Source: Hyphomicrobiaceae bacterium
Lineage (GTDB): Bacteria > Pseudomonadota > Alphaproteobacteria > Rhizobiales > Hyphomicrobiaceae
Direction of reading: 5' to 3'
NCBI GenBank assembly: GCA_022844275.1
Contig: JALHMB010000003.1
Span: 620,001 to 684,000 of the forward strand
Length of the DNA: 64,000 nt
In this document: piece after piece, positions 37,233-46,228 of the stretch
How positions within the stretch are numbered: position 1 is the stretch's first letter
Layout: each line of letters opens with the position of its first letter
Made by a program: the position numbers and the translations under genes
Notes under the pieces: model-generated
Databases searched by the model: none
What the model was told of the DNA's origin: nothing
Seen by the model: only the letters and a program-made list of their open reading frames with translations

Positions 37233-37721
37233 GTGAAACGATGGCTGATCGGGTTTCTGCTCGGCGGCGTGCTCGGCACGGCGTTCGGCTTTGCGGCTGG
37301 CATCTTCTTCTTTCCCTATATCTTCCCACCGCCGCCCGCTGCAGAAACGCTCACCCAGATCGACACGGCTGCGCCTGTCATCGCGCGCGGGACGTTCATC
37401 CACGCCGATCCCTCGGATCCTGTGCACTGGGGCAAGGGCGCCGTCAGCGTGCGGCGCGATAGTGTGTTTCTGGAGGAGAGCTTCGAGGTAGGGCCTGGTC
37501 CCAAGTACCACGTCTATCTCGTTCCCAGGACCGAAGTCCGCCGCAACGGCGATCTCAAGGGTGAGATGTTCGTGGATCTCGGACGCCTCAGAGCCTTCAA
37601 GGGCAGTCAGCGCTACGCGATCCCTGCAGGCACCGACATCAGCAAGTACGCCAGCGTCATCATCTGGTGCGAGGCCTTCTCGGTGCTGATCTCACCAGCC
37701 GATCTCAAGGCCGGGAGCTGA
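37233..37721 (+). CDS. Membrane-anchored DM13 domain protein
   Basis: A 162-residue protein anchored by one N-terminal membrane segment (residues 4-32), exposing a DM13 domain (about 50-158). The domain reads ARGTFIHADPSDPVHWGKGAVSV, then YHVYLVP, DLGRLRAFKGSQRYAIPAGTDISKYASVIIWCEAFSVLISPA, with the single conserved Cys in WCEAF. DM13 domains are predicted redox or haem-linked modules; the function is not proved. Start is GTG 37233 with a GGGAG-like site about 10 bases upstream. It is divergent from the YbdK-type gene and convergent with the P450. Confidence 0.87.
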   Translation: MKRWLIGFLLGGVLGTAFGFAAGIFFFPYIFPPPPAAETLTQIDTAAPVIARGTFIHADPSDPVHWGKGAVSVRRDSVFLEESFEVGPGPKYHVYLVPRTEVRRNGDLKGEMFVDLGRLRAFKGSQRYAIPAGTDISKYASVIIWCEAFSVLISPADLKAGS

Positions 37722-37741
37722 GGCTACCGGCAGGCTTAACC

Positions 37742-39133
37742 TCAGCTGATAGGCTCGACTCTAAGCGGCATACCGCCCTTGGGCCTCAACGTGACGCGGC
37801 TTACGGGCTCGGGCTCATGATGACCATCCCAGTCGAAGCGCGCAGCGCGAACGAACGTTGCGAACAGCACGACCGCCTCGACTTGTGCGAAGGACATGCC
37901 GAGGCAGATGCGCGGGCCCGCACCGAACGGCATGTACTGTGTGCGTGGCAATGCCTTCTCGCGCTCGGGAAGAAAGCGATCGGGATCGAAGCGGTCCGGG
38001 TCTTCCCAAAGCTTGCGATGGCGATGAATGGCATAGATCGGGATCACGATCTGCGTGTGCGGGCGGATCGTGGCATCGCCAATCTTCATTTCTGTTGTCG
38101 CCATCCGCACGATCACCGGTGCCGGCGGATAGAGGCGCATGGCCTCCTTCATGACCCGATCGGTGAGGGCAAGGCGCGGGACATGCGCAGCTTCGATCCG
38201 CCCATTGCCGGCAACGGACAGGACTTCCGCGCGCACCTGCTCCTGCCAGTCCGGCGCGCGTGCCATGAGATAGAGCGCCCAAGTGAGAGCCCGAGCCGTC
38301 GTCTCATGGCCGGCTTCGAGTAGCGTCAGCACGTTGCTGATAACGTCCTCGTCGCCCATGGGCGCGCCGTTCTCGGGATTGCGTGATGCAAGTAGTCGCC
38401 CGAGCAGGTCATTTCCGCTTTCACCCTCGGCGCGGCGGCGCGCAACAATATTGCCGACCGCGCCTCTCAGACGCCGCGCCGCCCGCTTCCTGGCAAAAGT
38501 AGCGGGATGTGGCAGCCACATTGGAAATTTCATAAGTGCCCAAGCGAGCTCCCAAGAGCTGTTCGCCAAAAAGATCGTGCCTTCCCGCTTGATCAGTTCC
38601 GCCTCGGCCGGCACCCCGCCCGCCAGCATCGTGCGCGCGATTACGTCGAACGTGACATCGATCATGTCCGCGTCCACGGCGCGGACCGCGGCCCCGCCGC
38701 GCCGCCATTCGGAAACCAGTCCGTCCGCGGCTATCGACATTTCCGGCACATAGGCCAGAATCTCCTGATGGCGGAAGAGCGGCGCCATGGTGCGGCGCTG
38801 CCAGCGCCAGTGCGGACCGACGGACGTGAGAACGCCGTCACCGAGACTTCCGCCGAGCACGCGACGCTCGACTTCGGTCTTTTGGAAGGTATCAGGGCCG
38901 CCGACCAGAACCTGCTCGACGAGATCCGGCCGCGTGACCCAGACGACGAGGCGCCCCTTCGCCGGCTCGAAGACGACCATCGGCTCTTCGTAGACGGGCC
39001 GGGAGAGGACGCGCAGCGGATTGCGCAAGTATTCGAAGAGCGCTCGCCGCAGCATGAGAGGCCGCTCGGGCGACGGCACTGTCGGGGGATAAAGTGCGCG
39101 GGATACGGGATCGGCGGCGCACGTTTCGAGCAT
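37742..39133 (-). CDS. Cytochrome P450
   Basis: A 463-residue soluble P450. The I-helix oxygen-binding motif is EAGHETTARAL, the K-helix ExxR is KEAMR, PERF-like DPDRFLPER is present, and the haem loop FGAGPRICLG places the thiolate at Cys410. No membrane anchor is visible. The size and the ExxR context fit the fatty-acid or alkane hydroxylase side of bacterial P450s, but the substrate is unknown. No ferredoxin or reductase gene is near. The upstream gene on this strand is mcd, 121 bases away. Confidence 0.93.
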   Translation of the reverse strand: MLETCAADPVSRALYPPTVPSPERPLMLRRALFEYLRNPLRVLSRPVYEEPMVVFEPAKGRLVVWVTRPDLVEQVLVGGPDTFQKTEVERRVLGGSLGDGVLTSVGPHWRWQRRTMAPLFRHQEILAYVPEMSIAADGLVSEWRRGGAAVRAVDADMIDVTFDVIARTMLAGGVPAEAELIKREGTIFLANSSWELAWALMKFPMWLPHPATFARKRAARRLRGAVGNIVARRRAEGESGNDLLGRLLASRNPENGAPMGDEDVISNVLTLLEAGHETTARALTWALYLMARAPDWQEQVRAEVLSVAGNGRIEAAHVPRLALTDRVMKEAMRLYPPAPVIVRMATTEMKIGDATIRPHTQIVIPIYAIHRHRKLWEDPDRFDPDRFLPEREKALPRTQYMPFGAGPRICLGMSFAQVEAVVLFATFVRAARFDWDGHHEPEPVSRVTLRPKGGMPLRVEPIS

Positions 39134-39254
39134 GACGATGACCTTCTGGCCGACCCGGATCAGAATAGCAGGAGGTCAGCCACGCCGCGAACGACGACAC
39201 ACGTCGCGATCATCACAACTGCGTCAGTTCGCGCCTTCAAGAACCCGGCTTTGG

Positions 39255-40928
39255 TCAGTTGGCGCCTTCGAGCAGTCGCCGGGCGATGACCTGCGCCTGG
39301 ATCTCGGCCGCACCCTCGAAGATGTTCAGGATGCGCGCGTCACATAGCACGCGTGAGACAGGATACTCGAGCGCAAAGCCATTGCCGCCGTGGATCTGGA
39401 GCGCGTTGTCGGCATTCGCCCAGGCAATGCGCGCGGCCAGCAGCTTGGCCATGCCCGCTTCGAGATCGCAGCGCCGGCCCTCGTCCTTCTCGCGGGCCGC
39501 AAAGTACGTGATCTGCCGCGCGATCATGGTCTCGACAGCCATCATGGCGATCTTGTTCGAAACGCGCGGGAAAGCGTAGATCGGCTTGCCGAACTGCACA
39601 CGATCGAGTGCATACTTGAGCGCGAGATCCATCGCCGACTGTGCAACCCCGACCGCGCGCGCCGCGGTCTGAATGCGCGCGGACTCGAATGTCGCCATGA
39701 GCTGCTTGAAGCCTTGGCCCTCCGCGCCACCCAGAAGCTGACTCGCCGGCACTTCGAATCCGTCGAAGGAAATGTCGAACTCCTTCATGCCGCGATAGCC
39801 GAGCACCTCGATCTCGCCGCCCGTCATGCCCTCCGCCGGAAAGGGGTTATCGTCCGTCCCGCGCGGCTTCTCGGCAAGCAGCATGGAAAGGCCCTTGTAA
39901 CCAGCCTCTTTCGGGTTCGTACGCACAAGCAGCGTCATGACATCGGCGCGTGCTGGGTGCGTGATCCATGTCTTCTGACCGAAGACCTTGTAGACATCGC
40001 CGTGCAACTCGGCGCGCGTCTTGAGAGAGGCGAGGTCGGAGCCCGTGTTCGGCTCGGTGAAAACCGCCGTCGGCAGGATTTCGCCAGCAGAGATCGCACC
40101 TAGGTACTTGGCCTTCTGCTCGTCCGTCCCGTTTTGCAGGATCAGCTCGCCGGCGATCTCCGAACGCGTGCCGAGCGAGCCGACGCCAATGTAACCGCGC
40201 GACAGCTCCTCGGAGACAAGGCACATGCTCTCCTTTCCGAGGCCGAGCCCACCGTGCTCTTCCGGAATGGTGAGGCCGAACACACCCATGGCGCTCATTT
40301 CGGCGATGATCTCGAGGGGAATGTACTCGTTCTGAAGATGCCACTCGTGGGCGTAGGGGATGACTTTCTCTACGGCGAACTTGCGCATTTCCTCGCGCAT
40401 GGCCGCGAGCGTGTCGTCGAGGCCCGTATCACCGAACGTCGTCGCGCCCGGCTGGTCCGCAATCAAAGCTGCAATGCGAGCCTTCACATCGTCCGTAAAG
40501 CCGTTCTCCACGAGCTCGGCAACGGCCGGCTCGGCGAGAAAGCGCGCGACCTCGGCCGCAGGAATACCGAGTTGGCCCGGGCGGACGATCTCGCCCTGAC
40601 TCATGGGAATGCCGCCGCCGATTTGCGCGAGATATTCACCGAAGGCCGCGCCGAGGAGCAGGCGCTCCATCTCGCCCGCCCGACCCTCGGCTTCGAGCCG
40701 TTGTGCCCAGCCAAGCATCTGCCGCAGCGCCTCGATGTAGGTTGCGAGCCAGGCAAGACCGTGCAGCGCGTGCTGGGCACTGTCGCTGCGACCCGCCGCT
40801 GCGGATTTTGCGCTGACCGATGACCGTGCCAACCCGAGGATCCGCTCCGCAGCCGTGAGTGCGCTCGCGCAGGCATCGAGCTGGGCGGCGGAGGTTAAGG
40901 GTGCGGCAGCGCGTTGAGCGGTGGCCAT
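39255..40928 (-). CDS. mcd: (2S)-Methylsuccinyl-CoA dehydrogenase
   Basis: A 557-residue acyl-CoA dehydrogenase with the long N-terminal extension (about residues 1-150) that marks methylsuccinyl-CoA dehydrogenase of the ethylmalonyl-CoA pathway. Recognised stretches: HGLAWLATYIEALRQMLGWA, EYLAQIGGGIPMSQGE, ATFGDTGLDD, SEELSRGYIGVGSLGTRSEIA, PTAVFTEPNTGSDL, GMTGGEIEVLGYRGMKEFD, and IQTAARAVGVAQSA. The enzyme oxidises (2S)-methylsuccinyl-CoA to mesaconyl-CoA and uses electron-transfer flavoprotein. Start 40928 with GAGG about 12 bases upstream; a 40970 start is possible. Ordinary medium-chain acyl-CoA dehydrogenases are about 380 residues. Confidence 0.93.
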   Translation of the reverse strand: MATAQRAAAPLTSAAQLDACASALTAAERILGLARSSVSAKSAAAGRSDSAQHALHGLAWLATYIEALRQMLGWAQRLEAEGRAGEMERLLLGAAFGEYLAQIGGGIPMSQGEIVRPGQLGIPAAEVARFLAEPAVAELVENGFTDDVKARIAALIADQPGATTFGDTGLDDTLAAMREEMRKFAVEKVIPYAHEWHLQNEYIPLEIIAEMSAMGVFGLTIPEEHGGLGLGKESMCLVSEELSRGYIGVGSLGTRSEIAGELILQNGTDEQKAKYLGAISAGEILPTAVFTEPNTGSDLASLKTRAELHGDVYKVFGQKTWITHPARADVMTLLVRTNPKEAGYKGLSMLLAEKPRGTDDNPFPAEGMTGGEIEVLGYRGMKEFDISFDGFEVPASQLLGGAEGQGFKQLMATFESARIQTAARAVGVAQSAMDLALKYALDRVQFGKPIYAFPRVSNKIAMMAVETMIARQITYFAAREKDEGRRCDLEAGMAKLLAARIAWANADNALQIHGGNGFALEYPVSRVLCDARILNIFEGAAEIQAQVIARRLLEGAN

Positions 40929-41038
40929 GGCGGAGCGTCCTCGTCGGAGCATGAATTGGGGATACTGCACTGCACAATAGTCGGTTTAGGCTGGTGCGCA
41001 ATCCCGCGTGCTGACGGAAAATCCGTCGCGGTGCGCCT

Positions 41039-42238
41039 CTACTGGCGGGTGCGCGCGATCTCGTCGAAGATGCGCGCGAACTCGACTGCACCGGCCCGCT
41101 TGTCGTTGATGCGCATCCGCTGCTCGAGTGCCGCGAGCAGCTCGGCGCCGTTCTTCTCGCGCACGATTGTGTTGCGGCCATAGGCGGCGCGAGAGAAGAA
41201 ATTCGTCGTCGGCATGCGCCGGCCGATCGGCGTCATCATCTCGAGGCCCGTGCCGGGGCCGGCGAGGTTCATGAGTTCGAGCTCAGGCCCGGATAGGTTC
41301 GTACGTCCGGCCTGCTGGCCATGATCCAGCACCCCGCGGAGCTTGATGACCTGCAGCCACGGCCCGATATCGGGATCGAGGTTCAATGCGTGAATGCCTT
41401 GTCCGCGCGGCGTATTGCCGAGCGCCACATGCCGTCCCCACTGATAGGGAACGGACTTCGCCGCACGCACCATCTTGCGCAAGATGCCGGCTTTGCGCTT
41501 GAGGTAAGCCGAGCGACTCGGCGAGGTGCCGGGCGCGCGCGCCAAATCCTCGAGCCGGTTGATGAACGAGGGCCCGTGCTTCGCCACCTCGTTGACGGAG
41601 TTGCCGGCCAGGAGCTGCGCATAGCCGAGCGCGGTCGAAATCGGCCGGCCCTTGCGCGTTTCAGGATCGATACCGGCCTGCATGTCATAGACACCGCGCC
41701 CGCCGGTCTCCAGCGCATAGACATCGATCACCTGCGCCTTCGAGAGCCCGACGCGCAGCGCCTCGAGTGCATAGCGACGCTTGAACTCGCGCTCGGGAAT
41801 GGCCGCCGGCACATAGCCGTACTGAGACTTCGCAGCCGAGAGGAAATCATGGAGGCCGGCAATTTCGGTGTCCGGGCTCGGAGGTCTGAGATCGGCAATG
41901 ATCTTTGCGACATCCGCCGGCATGGGCGGCCCTTCATACTGCGGCGGATGCTCCGGTACGTAGTCGGCCGCCGTGAAGGGAGTGCCGGCCGCGCGCTTTC
42001 GCCGCCGCCCCTCACGGAGCGAATCGACCTCGGCCCAGTATGTGTCGAGCCGCCGGTCGAAGGGCGCACGCGCGGCGAGATAAGTACGATAGGCTGTGAG
42101 CTGGCGCTCATTGAGCCGCGACGCGAGATCATCTGGAATGCGCTGCGCTGCCGCCGCGAGCGACGCGCTGATCAGGACTAGCGCACCCAGTGCCGCCCCC
42201 GCGCCAAATCGGAATGCCTGCGGCAGCCAGCGACCCAT
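41039..42238 (-). CDS. Exported protein with lytic-transglycosylase-like features
   Basis: A 399-residue protein with a signal peptide (GRWLPQAFRFGAGAALGALVLISASLAAAA, residues 2-31). In the middle, QVIDVYALETGGRGVYDMQAGID followed by ISTALGYAQLLAGNSVNEVAKHG looks like the catalytic Glu region and the GYAQLL segment of the SLT/lysozyme-like transglycosylase fold, so peptidoglycan cleavage is a reasonable guess. The C-terminal third, with NLSGPELELMNLAGPGTG, is not recognised. ATG 42238 has GGAGGGAGA upstream. The palindrome pair 42302-42466 separates it from the kef gene. Confidence 0.75.
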   Translation of the reverse strand: MGRWLPQAFRFGAGAALGALVLISASLAAAAQRIPDDLASRLNERQLTAYRTYLAARAPFDRRLDTYWAEVDSLREGRRRKRAAGTPFTAADYVPEHPPQYEGPPMPADVAKIIADLRPPSPDTEIAGLHDFLSAAKSQYGYVPAAIPEREFKRRYALEALRVGLSKAQVIDVYALETGGRGVYDMQAGIDPETRKGRPISTALGYAQLLAGNSVNEVAKHGPSFINRLEDLARAPGTSPSRSAYLKRKAGILRKMVRAAKSVPYQWGRHVALGNTPRGQGIHALNLDPDIGPWLQVIKLRGVLDHGQQAGRTNLSGPELELMNLAGPGTGLEMMTPIGRRMPTTNFFSRAAYGRNTIVREKNGAELLAALEQRMRINDKRAGAVEFARIFDEIARTRQ

Positions 42239-42301
42239 GCCGAGCGATCTCCCTCCAAATTCCACCAAGCTCGCGCCACGCGAGCCCGCCCACTTTCACG
42301 C

Positions 42302-42376
42302 CTGGTGTGGCGTTTCGGAAGTTCCCTTCCATTTGCGGCTGGCTACGAGGGAACTTCCTAAATATGGCCACACTAG
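42302..42376. repeat. Palindrome, locus 2 first unit
   Basis: A 75-base near-palindrome. The left end CTGGTGTGGC (42302-42311) pairs with GCCACACTAG (42367-42376), and the inner arm GGAAGTTCCCT (42318-42328) with AGGGAACTTCC (42348-42358). The right terminus is CTAG. Its spacing and length match the unit at 32284. Confidence 0.8.
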
Positions 42377-42389
42377 CAAGTCGATGGTT

Positions 42390-42466
42390 CTAATGTCCCT
42401 TTGAACCCAAAGTCCGCTGCCGACATCGCCGCACGGTGAGTACGAACTTTGGCTTTGGGACACTAG
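42390..42466. repeat. CTAG-bounded palindrome, locus 2 second unit
   Basis: A 77-base near-palindrome: CTAATGTCCC (42390-42399) pairs with GGGACACTAG (42457-42466), and CCAAAGT inside the left arm with ACTTTGG inside the right. Its outer ten bases are nearly identical to those of the unit at 32284, while inner stems differ. A 13-base spacer separates it from the first unit. Confidence 0.82.
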
Positions 42467-42508
42467 CATCGGCCCGTAAACGAATGATTTGCCGAGAGTG
42501 TGGCCGCG

Positions 42509-44278
42509 TCAGGTGGCATCCTCGGTGCGACGCTGCTCGATCGGAATATTGCCGATGAGAAGCGCGCGCCCGGCATAAAGTCCGCCGCTCAGCTCGAGAT
42601 CGAAACGATCCGCATCGCGCCGGCGGAACTCGGCGATCACGTCCGCGGCTTGTGTCTGCTCGCACCCGAGCCTGACGAGCAGCTCCTCCGACATGGCGAG
42701 TGCGGACTCGAAGGTTTCCCGGATCTGGTAGTCGACGCCGGCCTGGACGAGTTCGAGCGATGCCGTGCGGTCATACGAGCGCGCGAACACAGGCACCAGC
42801 GGGAACTCAGCCTTGCAGATCTCCGCTATTCTCTTCGTAGCCGCGCGATTGTCGATCGCAATGATGATCGCTCGCGCGGTGGCCGCTCCTGCGGCCTGGA
42901 GGATATCGAGGCGCGTGCCATCGCCGTAGTGCACCTTGAAGCCGAAGTCTTCGCCGTCCCGGATCCCCTCGATGTCCGTGTCGATGAACGCGATCGTGTG
43001 TCCACGCGCGAGCAGCGGCTGGCTGACGATTTGCCCGAAGCGGCCGAAGCCAATTACCAGAACATTGCTCTTGAGGCCGTCGGGAGCCTCGACACCGTCC
43101 ATGGACTGCTTCTTCGGCGGCATGAGGCGATCATGCAGCATGATCATGAGTGGCGTCAGGACCATGGAGATAATGATGACCGCGGTGAGGACGGCATTGT
43201 TCTCGGCCGTGAGCAGGCCGACGGCCAAGGCCGAGGCATAGAGCACGAAGGCGAACTCGCCACCCTGGCACATGATGACGGCCCGCTCGAGGGCCTCGCG
43301 GTGCGAGCTCTTCATCAGGCGCGCGACGCCATAGATGCCGGCGAACTTGAGTATCATGAACGAGACGACGCTAGTCAGCACGAGCGGCCAGTTCTTGGCG
43401 ATGACCCCGAGGTCCAGTGCCATACCGACGCCAAGGAAGAAGAGGCCGAGCAGCAGACCGCGAAAGGGCTCGATGTCGGCTTCGAGCTGATGACGGAACG
43501 AGGATTCCGAGAGCAGGACACCGGCCAGGAACGCCCCCATGGCCATGGAAAGGCCGCCGAGTTGCAGCGCCAGGGCCGAACCGAGCACGACGAGCAGCGC
43601 CGCTGCCGTCAGAACCTCGCGCGCCTTGGCGTTCGCGAGCAGGCTGAACATCGGATTGAGCAGATAGCGCCCGACGACAATAAGCGCCAAGATCGAGCCA
43701 ATACCGATTCCGACTGCCGTTAGGCGGTCCATCAGTGTCGCGTCGGCACCGCCCGGCGCGAGAAAAGCAACCAGCGCCAACAGAGGCACAATGGCAAGAT
43801 CCTCGAGCAGGAGCACCGAGACCATTCGCTGGCCCCTGGGCGTCGAGAGATCGCCGCGCTCTTCGAGCACCTGCATGACGATTGCGGTCGACGTCAGCAC
43901 GAAACCCGCCGCCGCGATGAACGACACACCGAGCGGAAAGCCCATGGTGATGCCGACGAACGACAGCAGGATACTGCACGTGCCGACCTGCAGCGCCCCA
44001 AGCCCGAATATATCGCGCCTAAGCCCCCACAACCGCGACGGCTCCATCTCGAGACCAACGATGAAGAGGAACATCACGACGCCGAGCTCGGCGACGTGAA
44101 TGATCGCCTGCGGATCGGAGAACAGTCCCAAGCCGAACGGGCCGATGACCAACCCGGCCGTCAGATAGCCGAGCACCGAACCGAGGCCGAGCCGCTTGAA
44201 GATGGGGACGGCAACAACTGCCGATCCCAGTAGGACCACGATCTTTACGAGGTCGGGACCGGAGGCCTCTACTGCCAT
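42509..44278 (-). CDS. Kef-type K+/H+ antiporter (CPA2 family with TrkA-N domain)
   Basis: A 589-residue monovalent cation:proton antiporter. The membrane half (about residues 1-385) has the CPA2 layout with GLEMEPSRLW, SVLLLEDLAIVPLLALVAFL and GGEFAFVLYASAL. The C-terminal RCK/TrkA-N domain starts NVLVIGFGRFGQIVSQPLL, a Rossmann NAD-binding loop. Kef systems protect from electrophiles and are gated by glutathione; no KefF/KefG partner is adjacent. GAGAAGG lies six bases before the ATG. A small membrane protein gene is directly upstream on the same strand. Confidence 0.92.
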   Translation of the reverse strand: MAVEASGPDLVKIVVLLGSAVVAVPIFKRLGLGSVLGYLTAGLVIGPFGLGLFSDPQAIIHVAELGVVMFLFIVGLEMEPSRLWGLRRDIFGLGALQVGTCSILLSFVGITMGFPLGVSFIAAAGFVLTSTAIVMQVLEERGDLSTPRGQRMVSVLLLEDLAIVPLLALVAFLAPGGADATLMDRLTAVGIGIGSILALIVVGRYLLNPMFSLLANAKAREVLTAAALLVVLGSALALQLGGLSMAMGAFLAGVLLSESSFRHQLEADIEPFRGLLLGLFFLGVGMALDLGVIAKNWPLVLTSVVSFMILKFAGIYGVARLMKSSHREALERAVIMCQGGEFAFVLYASALAVGLLTAENNAVLTAVIIISMVLTPLMIMLHDRLMPPKKQSMDGVEAPDGLKSNVLVIGFGRFGQIVSQPLLARGHTIAFIDTDIEGIRDGEDFGFKVHYGDGTRLDILQAAGAATARAIIIAIDNRAATKRIAEICKAEFPLVPVFARSYDRTASLELVQAGVDYQIRETFESALAMSEELLVRLGCEQTQAADVIAEFRRRDADRFDLELSGGLYAGRALLIGNIPIEQRRTEDAT

Positions 44279-44300
44279 TACTGCCTTCTCGGCGCCGTCG

Positions 44301-44567
44301 CTATCGACCGGCGCGCTTGATGATCAGGACCGCAAGTGCCGCCGGCAGGCCGAAGGTGATGGCAAAAACCGGCAGTTCCTGAAGAACAGTGTAGCCGGCA
44401 TAGCGGACGCCGATCCAGAGATTCACGATCGCGATGGTGAGCCATACCGGAATAAAGGCCTTCCCGGCGACCGCGAAGATGCCGCGCTCCGCCGTCCAGA
44501 AGCGCATCAGCAAAAGGAACACCCCCAAAAGCGCAAACCCGCCCACAGTCACCATAATCGTGTGCAT
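44301..44567 (-). CDS. Small membrane protein upstream of the Kef antiporter
   Basis: An 88-residue hydrophobic protein of no recognised family, with about three membrane segments (TIMVTVGGFALLGVFLLLMRF, a middle IPVWLTIAIVNLWIG, and PVFAITFGLPAALAVLII). ATG 44567 has AAGGA eight bases upstream and is preferred over an in-frame start at 44588. The stop is 22 bases before the Kef gene start, so they are probably co-transcribed and it could be an ancillary subunit; that is inference from position. Confidence 0.72.
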   Translation of the reverse strand: MHTIMVTVGGFALLGVFLLLMRFWTAERGIFAVAGKAFIPVWLTIAIVNLWIGVRYAGYTVLQELPVFAITFGLPAALAVLIIKRAGR

Positions 44568-44725
44568 GAACAATCCTTGTAAGCCCACGGATTAAATTAC
44601 CGCGGCGAATACGATTGCACGGACTTATGGTCAAGTACCTCGCTGGGTGGAGTAACCGATGTTCACCCAAATCGTCCGACTGGCCATTCCCAACCATCCG
44701 AAACGAGGAGGTGGGTGTGCGGAAA

Positions 44726-45949
44726 TTAGCCGCGCGGCCTCACGTCAGGGACGCGAGAGAACACGAAGAGCCCGATCAGCGCGACCGCTGCCTGCATGCC
44801 GAAAGCCGTCCGGTAGGCAATCTCGGGCGGCATCCCCACCACGGCCGGAAATGCGCCGAGAACCCACCCGAACGTGAACTGCGCGCCCGCGATCGCCGTC
44901 ATGATCCCGGTGTTGCTCGCCGCCACGCCACGGCCCATCAGGTGCGGCGGCACGAGCCCGCGCGCGTGAGCGTGGGCAAGCGTCGGATAGGCGCTGCAGA
45001 TGCTGATAATGACGAAAATGCCTGTCACCAGCGCGATCGGCGGCCTCGAAAGAATCGCAAGGGCCGACACCATGATCAGCACGATCGCGCCACCGGCGAG
45101 CACGGGCATTTTCAGCGAATTGATGCGCCGCGCGATCCGCCCATAGAAGAAGTGGCCGCCAATGCCGCCAAGCGCCATGAGCAGAAGCAAGCTGCCCCGC
45201 TCGATGTCCTCGAGACCATGCACGTGCTTGAGATAGGGCGCGCCCCATGCGCCCGAGATCGTGCCTGCGGCGGACATTGGCAGCCCCGTGAACAGCAGGC
45301 ACCCCATGCCCGGCTGGCGAACGGCCTCGCGCACGCCGGCCAGCACTTCGCGAAGCGATTCCTTCTTTATCTCACGCGGCGGATGATCGGGCGGCATATC
45401 GCGCACAAAGACGGCAAGCGCGATCGTGAGCAGAACGACGCCAGCGGTGAAAATCCAATAGCTCTCCCGCCAGCCGATGAGCGCAATCATGGCCGCGAAC
45501 GGCGCCGTCGCACAGAGATTGCCGACCGCCGCGAAACTGTTGAGCGCCCCGGACTGCGTCACAAGGCGCTCGGGCTTCATCCACATCGCGAGAACGTAGA
45601 AGGCACCCGTAAAGGCGCCGGAGCAGCCGATGCCCATCAGAATGCGACCGAGGGTCAGCGTCTGCACCGTCTCTCCGGCCGCGAACAGCGCGGTACCAAC
45701 GGCCGTGAACAGCAGCATGACAGAAAGCACGCGGCGCGGCCCGTATCGATCGAGCAGCATTCCGGTCGGGATCTGCATGAGTGCATAGGCAATGAAGAAT
45801 GCGCTCGCGACCGTCGAGAGGAGCGCCGGCGAAAGTCCCATCTCGCGCTCGAGCTCGGGCGCCATGACCCCGAAGCTCGTCCGCAGGAAAAGGTTTGAAA
45901 AGCCCAGGAGATAGAGTGTCGCCAGGATCGGCAACAGCACGCTCCTCAC
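44726..45949 (-). CDS. MFS transporter 1
   Basis: A major facilitator protein of about 407 residues with twelve hydrophobic segments. The loop 2-3 signature reads GMLLDRYGPRRVLSVMLL, and FVRDMPPDHPPREIKKES is the central cytoplasmic loop. The N-terminus is uncertain: the frame is open back to 46045, but that part is Arg-rich and non-hydrophobic, so GTG 45949 (just before the first membrane segment) is used. It is divergent from the second MFS gene. The substrate cannot be deduced. Confidence 0.82.
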   Translation of the reverse strand: MRSVLLPILATLYLLGFSNLFLRTSFGVMAPELEREMGLSPALLSTVASAFFIAYALMQIPTGMLLDRYGPRRVLSVMLLFTAVGTALFAAGETVQTLTLGRILMGIGCSGAFTGAFYVLAMWMKPERLVTQSGALNSFAAVGNLCATAPFAAMIALIGWRESYWIFTAGVVLLTIALAVFVRDMPPDHPPREIKKESLREVLAGVREAVRQPGMGCLLFTGLPMSAAGTISGAWGAPYLKHVHGLEDIERGSLLLLMALGGIGGHFFYGRIARRINSLKMPVLAGGAIVLIMVSALAILSRPPIALVTGIFVIISICSAYPTLAHAHARGLVPPHLMGRGVAASNTGIMTAIAGAQFTFGWVLGAFPAVVGMPPEIAYRTAFGMQAAVALIGLFVFSRVPDVRPRG

Positions 45950-46228
45950 GGGCCTGTCAGCCCATGCGCCATGCACGCCGCGCCGGTCTCGATTGCGGGG
46001 TCGGGACCAGGCAGCGGTCGAACTTCCTTGCGCCGGCGGCACCAATCGTCAATGCAATGCCTCACGTCTTCCCCCGCTGCTGCCGAATTCTCGATGCGGC
46101 CGTACCGGGTCCGATGATGTCGTCCCGCCATGGTTTCAGCAATCGCGCCGAGCCGCACCCAGGAGTGCACAGAATGATTATCGCCGTGGCCTGGAGCCCG
46201 GCGAGCCGCTGAGGCCCGCCGCCCTCCG

